Assembly (NCBI GenBank): GCA_937891725.1
Contig: CALAHL010000090.1
Location: 1-9,650, forward strand
Reading direction: 5' to 3'
Length of the DNA stretch: 9,650 nucleotides
Source of the DNA: an uncultured Rhodospirillaceae bacterium
GTDB lineage: Bacteria > Pseudomonadota > Alphaproteobacteria > Thalassobaculales > Thalassobaculaceae
The notes beneath the pieces were generated by a model. It was given only the letters and a program-made list of their open reading frames with translations, searched no databases and was not told the DNA's origin. The position numbers and the translations under genes are program-made. Positions 1 to 5,875 of this stretch are shown here, piece by piece (within the stretch, counting starts at the first letter, position 1; each line of letters starts with the position of its first letter).

Positions 1-1
1 C

Positions 2-292
2 CTGACCATCCGCGCCTTCATGATGGCGTCCGCCTCGATGCTGGCCCCGTTTTCCTACAGCACGATCATCTGGGCGACCCTGATCGGGATCTTCGTCTTC
101 GGATCGTTTCCGGACATGCCGACCCTGATCGGGACGACGGTTCTGGCCGCCTCGGGGCTTTATGTCTGGTATCGGGAACGCCAACGGGCGATTGAGCCAA
201 CCGTTCCGGGCGGGTCGATCGCCGAGGTGGCGCAAGAACTCAACCCGTCGGCCGAAGCCGACGGGTCGGAGGACGCAAGGCGGGAGGGTTAG
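2..292 (+). CDS. EamA/DMT-superfamily transporter, C-terminal part (gene starts before window)
   Basis: The reading frame is open from the first bases and ends in TAG at 290-292, giving the last 96 residues of a protein whose start lies outside the window. Residues about 17-36 and 38-56 form two strongly hydrophobic helices. The stretch around APFSYSTIIWATLIG and the FGSFPD loop resemble the last helix pair of ten-helix EamA (drug/metabolite transporter, RhaT-like) permeases, in which this conserved segment precedes helix 10. A charged cytoplasmic tail of about 40 residues, rich in Ala, Glu and Pro, follows; it is longer than usual and poorly conserved in such proteins. The substrate cannot be told from this fragment. 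The stop codon overlaps the stop of the convergent membrane-protein gene. Family assignment is from sequence pattern only; I am fairly sure of the superfamily and not of the role. Confidence 0.75.
   Translation: MTIRAFMMASASMLAPFSYSTIIWATLIGIFVFGSFPDMPTLIGTTVLAASGLYVWYRERQRAIEPTVPGGSIAEVAQELNPSAEADGSEDARREG
243..266 (-). terminator. Hairpin with C(UUCG)G loop, possible terminator of the leftward gene
   Basis: Bases 243-252 and 257-266 form a perfect 10-bp inverted repeat around a 4-base loop. Read on the minus strand the loop is TTCG closed by C-G, an exceptionally stable RNA tetraloop. The hairpin begins 22 bases past the TAA of the leftward membrane-protein gene and is followed on that strand by the moderately T-rich TTGAGTTCTTG. 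It lies wholly inside the last codons of the convergent transporter gene. The structure is seen directly; terminator function is inferred, and the U-tract is imperfect. Confidence 0.5.
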
Positions 293-624
293 CCGGCGAT
301 CGGTGTGCCGCCGCCGACCGAAGTGGACCGGTGCGGCTCGCGCAACAGTTTCCAGGCAAACCGGACCAGGAGGATCGCGCTGACCGTTCCAAGACCAAGA
401 ATGGCAAAACCTATGCTTCCGGATGCCATCGCAGCGGAGGCCATCAGCATCGACAGGCCAACCGCGAACAGCATCGTTATGCTGATCGACAACATGGAGG
501 GCACAAGAAATGCCTGCATCCGTTGGGCGTCCTGCTCCAGCCAGCGGGCAGAGAGGGGCAGAGCAATGGCGCCGAGCGCCAACAAGGCCATCGCCGAGGA
601 CAACTCAACCAGAACCGTTTCCAT
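289..624 (-). CDS. Small three-helix membrane protein of unknown function (111 aa)
   Basis: I do not recognise a named family. The product is 111 residues, with three predicted membrane helices at about residues 8-26, 42-66 and 70-92. A short polar, amphipathic segment (ARWLEQDAQRMQAF) lies between the first two, and a basic Gly/Ser-rich tail follows the third. It would sit in the inner membrane. The ATG at 624 has only a weak upstream purine stretch (GGAA about 10 bases before), so the start is less certain than most here. The gene is convergent with the transporter gene and shares the four bases TTAG, so both stop codons overlap. It is separated from copA, which lies upstream on the same strand, by 134 bases, so independent transcription is likely. 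The strand was chosen because the hydrophobic pattern is coherent only in this frame. Confidence 0.65.
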   Translation of the reverse strand: METVLVELSSAMALLALGAIALPLSARWLEQDAQRMQAFLVPSMLSISITMLFAVGLSMLMASAAMASGSIGFAILGLGTVSAILLVRFAWKLLREPHRSTSVGGGTPIAG

Positions 625-724
625 TTTTGTAATTCCGACCCCGAATGCTTTCGACGTCGGGCCGGGGCGACCTATGACGCCTTAACACTATGGGCCTTTC
701 AGAGAGAGGTTAACGATGACATTT

Positions 725-749
725 CGTCCGACGTGAGGTGCGCCGGACG
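725..749 (-). terminator. Stem-loop just past copA, possible terminator
   Basis: Bases 725-733 and 741-749 can pair on the minus-strand transcript as a 9-bp stem with one G-U pair and a 7-base loop. It begins 9 bases after the copA stop codon. No U-tract follows on the minus strand (AAATGTC), so it may be a U-less terminator or an mRNA 3'-end stabiliser. Only the pairing is seen; function is inferred. Confidence 0.35.
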
Positions 750-758
750 CATACCTCG

Positions 759-3134
759 CTACAGTTTTGTGGCACGCAAACGCAGCGCGTTGCCGATCAC
801 CGAGACCGAACTCAAACTCATCGCCGCCGCGGCCAGCATCGGGCTCAGGAGCAGTCCGGTCACTGGGTACAGCACACCCGCCGCGATCGGCACACCGACC
901 GCGTTGTAGACAAAGGCGAAGAACAGGTTCTGGCGGATGTTGCCCATGGTCGCTCGGCTCAGCTTGATCGCCCGGACCAGGCCGTTCAGATCGCCTTTGA
1001 CCAGGGTGATTCCGGCGCTTTCAATCGCCACATCGGTGCCGGTGCCCATGGCGACACCCACATCGGCCTGGGCCAGGGCGGGCGCGTCGTTCACCCCGTC
1101 ACCGGCCATGGCGACGATTCGGCCTTCGTCCTGCAGGCCCTTTATGACCGCGTGTTTCTGCTCCGGCAGCACATCCGCTTCGACCCGGTCGATTCCCAGT
1201 TCCCTGGCGACGGCACCGGCTGTGGTCGCATTGTCCCCGGTCAGCATGACGACCGTGATGCCTTCGTCATGCAGCGCCTTCAGAGCGGCGGCGGTGGTCG
1301 GTTTGATCGGATCGGAAACCGCGACGAGTCCGGCAAGCGCGCCGTCGACTGCCACGAACATGGCGGTCGCGCCACGTGACCGGAGTTCCTCCGCGTCCGA
1401 CATCAGGGCAACCAGGTCGATGTCATTTTCCTCCAGGAACGTTGCATTTCCCAGAAGCACGGTCTTCCCGCTGACCGTGCCGCGCACGCCACGTCCGGTG
1501 ACCGACGAGAAGTCTTGCGCGTCCGGGATCTCCAGACCCTTGTCCTTCGCCCCCGATACGATCGCGTTGGCCAAGGGATGCTCGCTTGCCCGTTCCAGCC
1601 CCGCGACCATCGCCAGCAGTTTGTCGGCATCCATATCGCCGGCGGTCCGCACTTCTGTCAGTTTCGGCTTGCCCTCGGTCAGCGTGCCGGTCTTGTCGAC
1701 CACCACGGTGTCGACCTTCTCCATTCTCTCCAGCGCCTCGGCGTTCTTGATCAGGACACCCGCCTGCGCGCCCTTGCCGGTGCCGACCATGATCGACATC
1801 GGGGTGGCGAGACCCAGCGCGCAGGGACAGGCGATGATCAGCACGGAAACGGCTGCGACCAGAGCGTGGCTGAACTGCGGCTCCGGGCCGAAGATCGCCC
1901 AGGCAGCGAAGGCCAGGATCGCGATCCCGATCACCGCCGGCACGAAATAGCCTGCGACATGATCCGCCAGCTTCTGGATCGGCGCGCGGGAGCGCTGGGC
2001 TTCCGCCACCATCTGGACGATCCGCGACAGCATGCTGTCGCCGCCAACCTTCTCGGCTTCGACGATCAGCCCGCCGGTGCCGTTCAGGGTGCCGCCGATG
2101 ACCTTATCTCCGGTGGTTTTCTCGACCGGGATCGACTCGCCGGTCACCATGCTTTCATCGATCGAACCATGACCGTCGACCACTACGCCGTCGACCGGAA
2201 CACTTTCGCCCGGGCGCACGCGCAGCCGGTCTCCGACCGCGATCTTGTCGAGCGCCACGTCCTCGTCGTCACCGCTTTCGGTGATCCGTCGTGCGGTCTT
2301 CGGCGTCAGGTCCAGTAGCGCCTTTAAGGCCCCGCTGGTCTGCTCACGGGCGCGCAGCTCCATCACCTGACCCAACAGAACCAGCGCGATGATGACCGCT
2401 GCCGCCTCGAAATACAGCCCGACCCGACCGTCGGCGTCCCGGAACGAGGCCGGGAAAATATCGGGGATCAAAGTCGCCACGACACTGTAGGCGAAGGCGG
2501 CTCCGGTGCCGATGGCGATCAGGGTGAACATGTTGAGGTTCATCGTTCGGATCGACGACCAGCCACGTTCGAAGAACGGCTTGCCGCACCACACGACGAC
2601 CGGGGTTGCGAGCGCCAGTTCGACGAAGTCGAGCGCCCGACCCGGAACGGCTGCGAACAGGTCGGGGATCAGGTGTCGGCTCATCGCAAGGACCATCGCC
2701 GGCAGGGCGAGCGCCAGGCTGATCCAGAACCGGCGGGTCATATCGACGAGTTCGGGGTTCGGACCCTGATCGACTTCCACAGTGGTGGATTCCAGGGCCA
2801 TCCCGCAGAGCGGGCAACTGCCGGGCTCATCCTTCATGATCTCGGGGTGCATCGGGCAGGTGTATTGAGTTTTGGTCATCTTCTGCGCCGGATTGGCAGG
2901 CTCCAGCGCCATGCCGCATTTCGGGCAGCTGTCCGGCTTTTCGCTCCAGACGCCCGGACACATCGGACAGATGTAACCGCCGCGTTTCTGTTCCTCGTCG
3001 GAGACGGTTCTGTCGTAGTGATGCCCGTGCGCATGGCAGGAGGGAGTCGTGGCCTCCGGTTTTGCAGCGTGACAGGACGGTGCTTCAGCCTTCGGCTTGC
3101 CAGCGTGGCAGCTTGGCGTCGGGTCGGCGGACAT
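759..3134 (-). CDS. copA: Cu(I)/Ag(I)-translocating P1B-type ATPase (CopA-like), 791 aa
   Basis: This inner-membrane pump uses ATP to export monovalent copper, possibly silver, from the cytoplasm. Visible landmarks are the TGES actuator loop (331-334), the CPC metal-binding triad in a membrane helix (436-438), the phosphorylated Asp480 in DKTGT, the nucleotide-domain HP pair (519-520) and the GDGVND hinge (678-683). Tyr743-Asn744 and the MSLSS motif (772-776) are the helix 7 and 8 signatures of the Cu(I) (P1B-1) subgroup. The N-terminus lacks the usual GMxCxxC HMA domain. It has instead three Cys-His repeats (Cys9, Cys21, Cys33) and two heavy-metal-binding domains (about 54-80 and 91-115), each with paired CPxC/CPxH and CPxCGM motifs. 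I chose ATG 3134 over the in-frame ATG at 3191 because AGGAG lies 6 bases upstream and the longer start would overlap the operator. Transcription is very likely driven by the CueR-type promoter described separately. Confidence 0.95.
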   Translation of the reverse strand: MSADPTPSCHAGKPKAEAPSCHAAKPEATTPSCHAHGHHYDRTVSDEEQKRGGYICPMCPGVWSEKPDSCPKCGMALEPANPAQKMTKTQYTCPMHPEIMKDEPGSCPLCGMALESTTVEVDQGPNPELVDMTRRFWISLALALPAMVLAMSRHLIPDLFAAVPGRALDFVELALATPVVVWCGKPFFERGWSSIRTMNLNMFTLIAIGTGAAFAYSVVATLIPDIFPASFRDADGRVGLYFEAAAVIIALVLLGQVMELRAREQTSGALKALLDLTPKTARRITESGDDEDVALDKIAVGDRLRVRPGESVPVDGVVVDGHGSIDESMVTGESIPVEKTTGDKVIGGTLNGTGGLIVEAEKVGGDSMLSRIVQMVAEAQRSRAPIQKLADHVAGYFVPAVIGIAILAFAAWAIFGPEPQFSHALVAAVSVLIIACPCALGLATPMSIMVGTGKGAQAGVLIKNAEALERMEKVDTVVVDKTGTLTEGKPKLTEVRTAGDMDADKLLAMVAGLERASEHPLANAIVSGAKDKGLEIPDAQDFSSVTGRGVRGTVSGKTVLLGNATFLEENDIDLVALMSDAEELRSRGATAMFVAVDGALAGLVAVSDPIKPTTAAALKALHDEGITVVMLTGDNATTAGAVARELGIDRVEADVLPEQKHAVIKGLQDEGRIVAMAGDGVNDAPALAQADVGVAMGTGTDVAIESAGITLVKGDLNGLVRAIKLSRATMGNIRQNLFFAFVYNAVGVPIAAGVLYPVTGLLLSPMLAAAAMSLSSVSVIGNALRLRATKL

Positions 3135-3140
3135 GGAACT

Positions 3141-3145
3141 CTCCT
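3141..3145 (-). promoter_or_regulatory. Ribosome binding site fixing the copA start
   Basis: On the minus strand this reads AGGAG and lies 6 bases before the ATG at 3134. It is the main reason for preferring that start over the upstream in-frame ATG at 3191, which would fall within the promoter's -35 element. Confidence 0.8.
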
Positions 3146-3160
3146 GATGAATGCAGTGTT

Positions 3161-3191
3161 CATATGGGGCTTCCAGTGGCTGGAAGGTCAA
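3161..3191 (-). promoter_or_regulatory. CueR/HmrR-type copper-responsive promoter and operator of copA
   Basis: On the minus strand the -35 box is TTGACC (3186-3191) and the -10 box is CATATG (3161-3166), separated by 19 bases. This is the elongated spacer typical of promoters activated by MerR-family regulators. Within the spacer lies a perfect dyad, CTTCCAG-TGG-CTGGAAG on the plus strand (3170-3186), equivalent to the family consensus CCTTCC-N7-GGAAGG with one outer mismatch. Known family behaviour is that Cu(I)- or Ag(I)-bound CueR untwists such a spacer and starts transcription. The regulator gene is not in this window. The -10 box matches the sigma70 consensus in only three positions, which is common in activated promoters. 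Confidence 0.88.
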
Positions 3192-3197
3192 GGGCGC

Positions 3198-3226
3198 CTG
3201 ACGCGATGCCGCTCAGAGGGTATAAA
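3198..3226 (+). promoter_or_regulatory. Possible sigma70-type promoter of the ureohydrolase gene
   Basis: CTGACG at 3198-3203 and TATAAA at 3221-3226 are separated by 17 bases and match the -35 and -10 consensus in four and five positions. The start point would be near 3233, leaving a leader of about 25 bases. It lies back to back with the copA promoter, 7 bases from its -35 box, so a copper regulator bound at copA might affect it; that is inference. Confidence 0.45.
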
Positions 3227-3258
3227 TCGACGTCACTATCCAGCTTGAGGCCTTGCCG

Positions 3259-4152
3259 ATGTCCGCGACGAACGAGCCTGCCACCTATGCCACATACCCG
3301 ACCTTTCTGGGCCTGCGGAACGCAACGCGGGAAGCGGCGTTCACCATCGCCGGGGTGCCGCTTGATCTGGGGACCACCAACCGCTCGGGCACCCGCTTCG
3401 GGCCGGCGGCGATCCGGGTGGCCAGCCGGATGCTGGTGGATGGTGCACATCCGGATAGCGGTTTCGATCCCCGCACGCTTGATCTGGCCGATATCGGAGA
3501 TTTCCAGCCCGTGATTGGCGATATCGCAGCCTCCCATCGGCAGATCGAGGCGGCGGCACATGGGCTGAACCATCTCATCGCGCTCGGCGGAGATCACAGT
3601 ATGACTCTGCCGCTGATGCGGGCGTTGTGCGCGCGGACCGGGCCGATCGGGCTGGTCCATTTCGATGCCCACGTCGATACGTGGTCGGACAATTTCGGTC
3701 AGAGTCTGGCCCATGGCTCGCCGTTCTACCACGGTATCAAGGAGGGGTTGGTCGACCCCAAGCGGCACATCATTCTAGGCGCGCGCTCTCCGATCGGTGT
3801 CGAAACCATGACCTGGACCAAGGATCAGGGGGTCACAGTGCTGTCGGCGGAAGACGTGCATCTGACCTCGATCGATGCGGTCGTGGCCCGGGTGCGGGAA
3901 GTGGTGGGGCAGGGGCCGACCTATCTCACCTTCGACATCGACAGTCTCGACCCCTCCGCGGCTCCGGGAACCGGCACTCCCGAGATCGGCGGACTGTTCA
4001 GCTGGCAGGCCCGCGCGATCCTGCGGCGCTTGTCCGGTATCGACTGGGTCGGAATGGATGTGGTCGAGGTGGCCCCGGCATACGATAGTTCAGAGATTAC
4101 GGCCTTGGCGGCGGCCCATATGGTGTTCGAGTACCTCTGCCTGCAAGGATAG
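3259..4152 (+). CDS. Ureohydrolase: agmatinase / guanidinobutyrase family, 297 aa
   Basis: This is a cytoplasmic dinuclear-metal (usually Mn) enzyme that would hydrolyse a guanidino compound to urea plus an amine. All expected ligands are present: His113 in GGDHS, Asp136, His138 and Asp140 in FDAHVD, and Asp226 and Asp228 in DIDSLD, plus Glu270 in DVVEVAP. Length is normal for the family. The segment AHGSPFYHGIKEGLVDP is agmatinase-like rather than arginase-like, but guanidinobutyrase or guanidinopropionase activity cannot be excluded, so I give no gene symbol. ATG 3259 is preferred because GAGG lies 8 bases upstream; the in-frame TTG at 3253 is too close to that site. No polyamine, urease or guanidine genes are nearby to point to a substrate. 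The gene diverges from copA and ends 3 bases before the stop of a convergent gene, so it is probably monocistronic. Confidence 0.9.
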   Translation: MSATNEPATYATYPTFLGLRNATREAAFTIAGVPLDLGTTNRSGTRFGPAAIRVASRMLVDGAHPDSGFDPRTLDLADIGDFQPVIGDIAASHRQIEAAAHGLNHLIALGGDHSMTLPLMRALCARTGPIGLVHFDAHVDTWSDNFGQSLAHGSPFYHGIKEGLVDPKRHIILGARSPIGVETMTWTKDQGVTVLSAEDVHLTSIDAVVARVREVVGQGPTYLTFDIDSLDPSAAPGTGTPEIGGLFSWQARAILRRLSGIDWVGMDVVEVAPAYDSSEITALAAAHMVFEYLCLQG

Positions 4153-4155
4153 CGT

Positions 4156-4449
4156 CTAGCGGCTTTCGATCAGGGCGCCTGCGATGTCCCGCCATTCCTG
4201 GCGAAGCGGATCGGCGCAGTGCGGGCGCCCGGCGCGGCGATACCAATATCCAGCGTTGCTTTCGTCCCCCTCGACCCGATGCAGATGCGCATGGACCCAG
4301 GCCGCGTCTTCGCCGGTATCCGATTGCGCCGCCTGATGCGCGCGCTCCCAATCTCCCTTGGCTTGCCACCACAGGCCGAGCAGGGCGGGACTCAGCCCTT
4401 CGGGCGGCTGCTCGGCAGCCAGGCTGTCATCAAAACGCTTGAAATCCAT
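4156..4449 (-). CDS. Conserved small protein of unknown function (97 aa)
   Basis: No function is known to me. The product is a soluble protein of 97 residues, rich in Trp, Ala and His. It has a central helical stretch (LLGLWWQAKGDWERAHQAAQ) and a C-terminal block, WVHAHLHRVEGDESNAGYWY followed by RRAGRP. I recall this layout from unannotated proteins in many Proteobacteria, where the HR-EGD-NA-YWYRRAGR pattern is the conserved core; that is memory, not a search. The helix pattern resembles a degenerate TPR-like pair, but this is weak. I chose the ATG at 4449 because GGGAG lies 8 bases upstream on the minus strand. An upstream in-frame ATG at 4545 would add 32 residues that look non-native and lacks such a site. 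It is convergent with the ureohydrolase gene, with a 3-base gap, and divergent from the pentapeptide-repeat gene. Confidence 0.8.
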   Translation of the reverse strand: MDFKRFDDSLAAEQPPEGLSPALLGLWWQAKGDWERAHQAAQSDTGEDAAWVHAHLHRVEGDESNAGYWYRRAGRPHCADPLRQEWRDIAGALIESR

Positions 4450-4470
4450 CGGCGGTTCTCCCTTGACCCT

Positions 4471-4494
4471 GACCGGCCCAACGCCGCGCCGGTC
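4471..4494. other. Inverted repeat in the leader of the 97-aa gene
   Basis: GACCGGC (4471-4477) and GCCGGTC (4488-4494) form a perfect 7-bp inverted repeat around 10 bases. It starts 22 bases upstream of the ATG at 4449. It could be an operator or a leader hairpin. No T-tract follows on either strand, so a terminator is unlikely. Confidence 0.3.
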
Positions 4495-4516
4495 GCGTGT
4501 GACGAGAAATAACCAC

Positions 4517-4545
4517 TTGTTAACGCATTTCCCGCAAGGTCTCAA
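4517..4545 (-). promoter_or_regulatory. Possible promoter of the 97-aa gene
   Basis: On the minus strand TTGAGA (4540-4545) and TAACAA (4517-4522) are 17 bases apart. The -35 match is good (five of six) and the -10 match is poor (three of six). It would overlap the candidate promoter of the pentapeptide-repeat gene on the other strand. This is consensus reading by eye only. Confidence 0.25.
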
Positions 4546-4556
4546 AAGCGTATCAT
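4528..4556 (+). promoter_or_regulatory. Possible promoter of the pentapeptide-repeat gene
   Basis: TATCAT at 4551-4556 matches the -10 consensus in five of six positions. With a 17-base spacer the -35 would be TTTCCC (4528-4533), a weak match. A start near 4563 would leave a leader of about 28 bases carrying the AGGTG ribosome site at 4579-4583. By-eye evidence only. Confidence 0.33.
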
Positions 4557-4590
4557 TAACGTCTTATGTAGCCGCGACAGGTGTACAGCG

Positions 4591-5784
4591 ATGGCCGGGT
4601 CGGATCCTAGAGATCCCTTTGAGGATAAGTCCTCTGTGCCTGTGATGCCGACCTCGGTGTTGAGTGCGGCGCCGGACGAGGCGGCTGTTGAGGATGGTTG
4701 GGAGTCGAAGATCGGGCGGACCGAATTCAATCATCTGATGGCAACCCACGAAGCTTTCCTGAAATCAGGCAACCCGGAGTCCCGTCTGAATGTCGCCGGT
4801 GCCACCGTCGAAGGCATTCAGGCGACCGAGTTGGACATGTCGGGAGCGGTTTTCACCGCGGCCACGCTTCGGTACTGCACGTTCTGGCGGTCCAAGTTCG
4901 ACGAGGCCATTTTTGATCGGGCCACGTTGCGGGGCGCTGTTTTCGAGAACAGCAGTTTTGTCGATGCCAAGATGCGTGGAGCGATCCTGCGCGGCGCCAG
5001 CTTCAAAGGCGCGAATATGACGGGCGTCGATTTGAGCCCCAATCGATATGGCGGTGGAAACCAGCCCTCGGATCTGGTTGGCGCGCGTCTTTCGGAGGTC
5101 AATCTCAGCGGCGCGAAAATGGCGGATGCGGATCTGGAGCGCGCGGATCTGAAGGATGCCAATCTCGACAACTCGGACATGCGCCATTGCAACCTGTTCG
5201 AAGCGAATTTCGCCGGTGCGACTCTGAAGGGTGCCAATCTTGCAAACGCCAATCTGGCCGGAGCCAATTTAGAAGGTGCCGATCTTACCGGCGCGGATCT
5301 GAGCGGGGCCACCTTGCGGAACGCGAAACTGGCGAACACGATTCTGGATGGTGCCAATCTCAGCGGAACCGATCTGAACCAGGCGGTCGAGCATCTGGAT
5401 CCGGACATGCGGGCGGATATCGACCGGCATGTCGAATGGGTGATGTCTGAAGGCAAGACCGGAAAACGGTTATCCTGGGCCGGGAAGACGATCAGGTCGC
5501 TCGATCTTTCGAACCTTGATTTCACACTTGCCGATCTGACCGGCATGGAGATCATCGGGGTGAAGTTCAGAAGGGCTTACCTGACCGGCGCCGATTTCAC
5601 CGGCTCCCGTCTCGAGCAGGTCGACTTGACCGATGCCGACATGCGCGGGGCCAATATGACGGACACGAAGCTGAAGGGCGTCAATCTGCCCGACGCGCGC
5701 TTGGAAGATCTGGCGATCGAAACCCGCGACAAGCGCCGCAAGACGATTCAGACCCGGATGCCGAAGACCGCGCTCGGCTCGTGA
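4591..5784 (+). CDS. Pentapeptide-repeat protein with two repeat blocks, 397 aa
   Basis: Long runs of the A(D/N)LxG pentapeptide form two blocks, about residues 76-265 and 303-373. Each block should fold as a right-handed quadrilateral beta-helix. Each is preceded by a short helical module with a shared pattern: His53-x-x-Phe56 with Ser59 and Arg65-Leu66, and His280-x-x-Trp283 with Ser286 and Arg293-Leu294, then AG. The first block is interrupted by a loop at about 149-161 (PNRYGGGNQ). Residues 1-45 are probably disordered and residues 378-397 are basic. There is no signal peptide or membrane helix, so the protein is probably cytoplasmic. ATG 4591 has AGGTG 7 bases upstream. Function is unknown: some relatives mimic DNA and inhibit gyrase (MfpA, Qnr), but those are about half this size and have no such modules, so I do not transfer that role. 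It stands alone between divergent and unrelated genes. Confidence 0.9.
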   Translation: MAGSDPRDPFEDKSSVPVMPTSVLSAAPDEAAVEDGWESKIGRTEFNHLMATHEAFLKSGNPESRLNVAGATVEGIQATELDMSGAVFTAATLRYCTFWRSKFDEAIFDRATLRGAVFENSSFVDAKMRGAILRGASFKGANMTGVDLSPNRYGGGNQPSDLVGARLSEVNLSGAKMADADLERADLKDANLDNSDMRHCNLFEANFAGATLKGANLANANLAGANLEGADLTGADLSGATLRNAKLANTILDGANLSGTDLNQAVEHLDPDMRADIDRHVEWVMSEGKTGKRLSWAGKTIRSLDLSNLDFTLADLTGMEIIGVKFRRAYLTGADFTGSRLEQVDLTDADMRGANMTDTKLKGVNLPDARLEDLAIETRDKRRKTIQTRMPKTALGS

Positions 5785-5813
5785 TTGCGATTTGGCCGGC
5801 CTGCCGCCAATAT
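5785..5813 (+). promoter_or_regulatory. Weak candidate promoter for pcaHG
   Basis: TTGCGA (5785-5790) and CAATAT (5808-5813) are separated by 17 bases, directly after the stop codon of the pentapeptide-repeat gene. Matches to consensus are four and three of six. I see no ATAACC-N4-GGTTAT-like PcaQ site in this 91-base gap, so a known pca regulator cannot be assigned. Read-through from the upstream gene is the alternative. Confidence 0.22.
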
Positions 5814-5875
5814 CTGCCGCGAGCGCATCGCCGGAGCCTATTCCGGGAAGATGCCGGAGTTCATGGGAGGCCAGC

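Noticed and set aside
305..909. Two overlapping plus-strand open frames (305-685 and 331-909) opposite the 111-aa membrane protein gene
   Set aside because: Their translations are Arg/Gln/His-rich without coherent structure, whereas the minus-strand frame gives three clean membrane helices.
937..1950. 337-codon open frame on the plus strand opposite copA
   Set aside because: It is antisense to a gene with every P-type ATPase motif. Its Ser/Ala/Pro-rich, low-complexity translation is typical of a GC-rich shadow frame, and no ribosome site is evident.
3135..3191. Longer copA start at 3191, adding 19 residues
   Set aside because: It would begin inside the -35 element of the copper-responsive promoter, and the ATG at 3134 has a good ribosome site.
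4520..4561. TTAACG occurring twice (4520-4525 and 4556-4561) as a possible direct-repeat operator
   Set aside because: The unit is six bases, with no flanking similarity and spacing that fits no known regulator; it is likely chance.
4818..5555. 245-codon open frame on the minus strand with an apparent repeat of APxRxA units
   Set aside because: The repetition is the reverse-strand image of the 15-base periodicity of the pentapeptide repeats. It has no family resemblance of its own.
5792..5875. Longer pcaH start at 5792, adding 28 residues
   Set aside because: The added segment is unlike PcaH N-termini, and GGGAGG stands 5 bases before the ATG at 5876.
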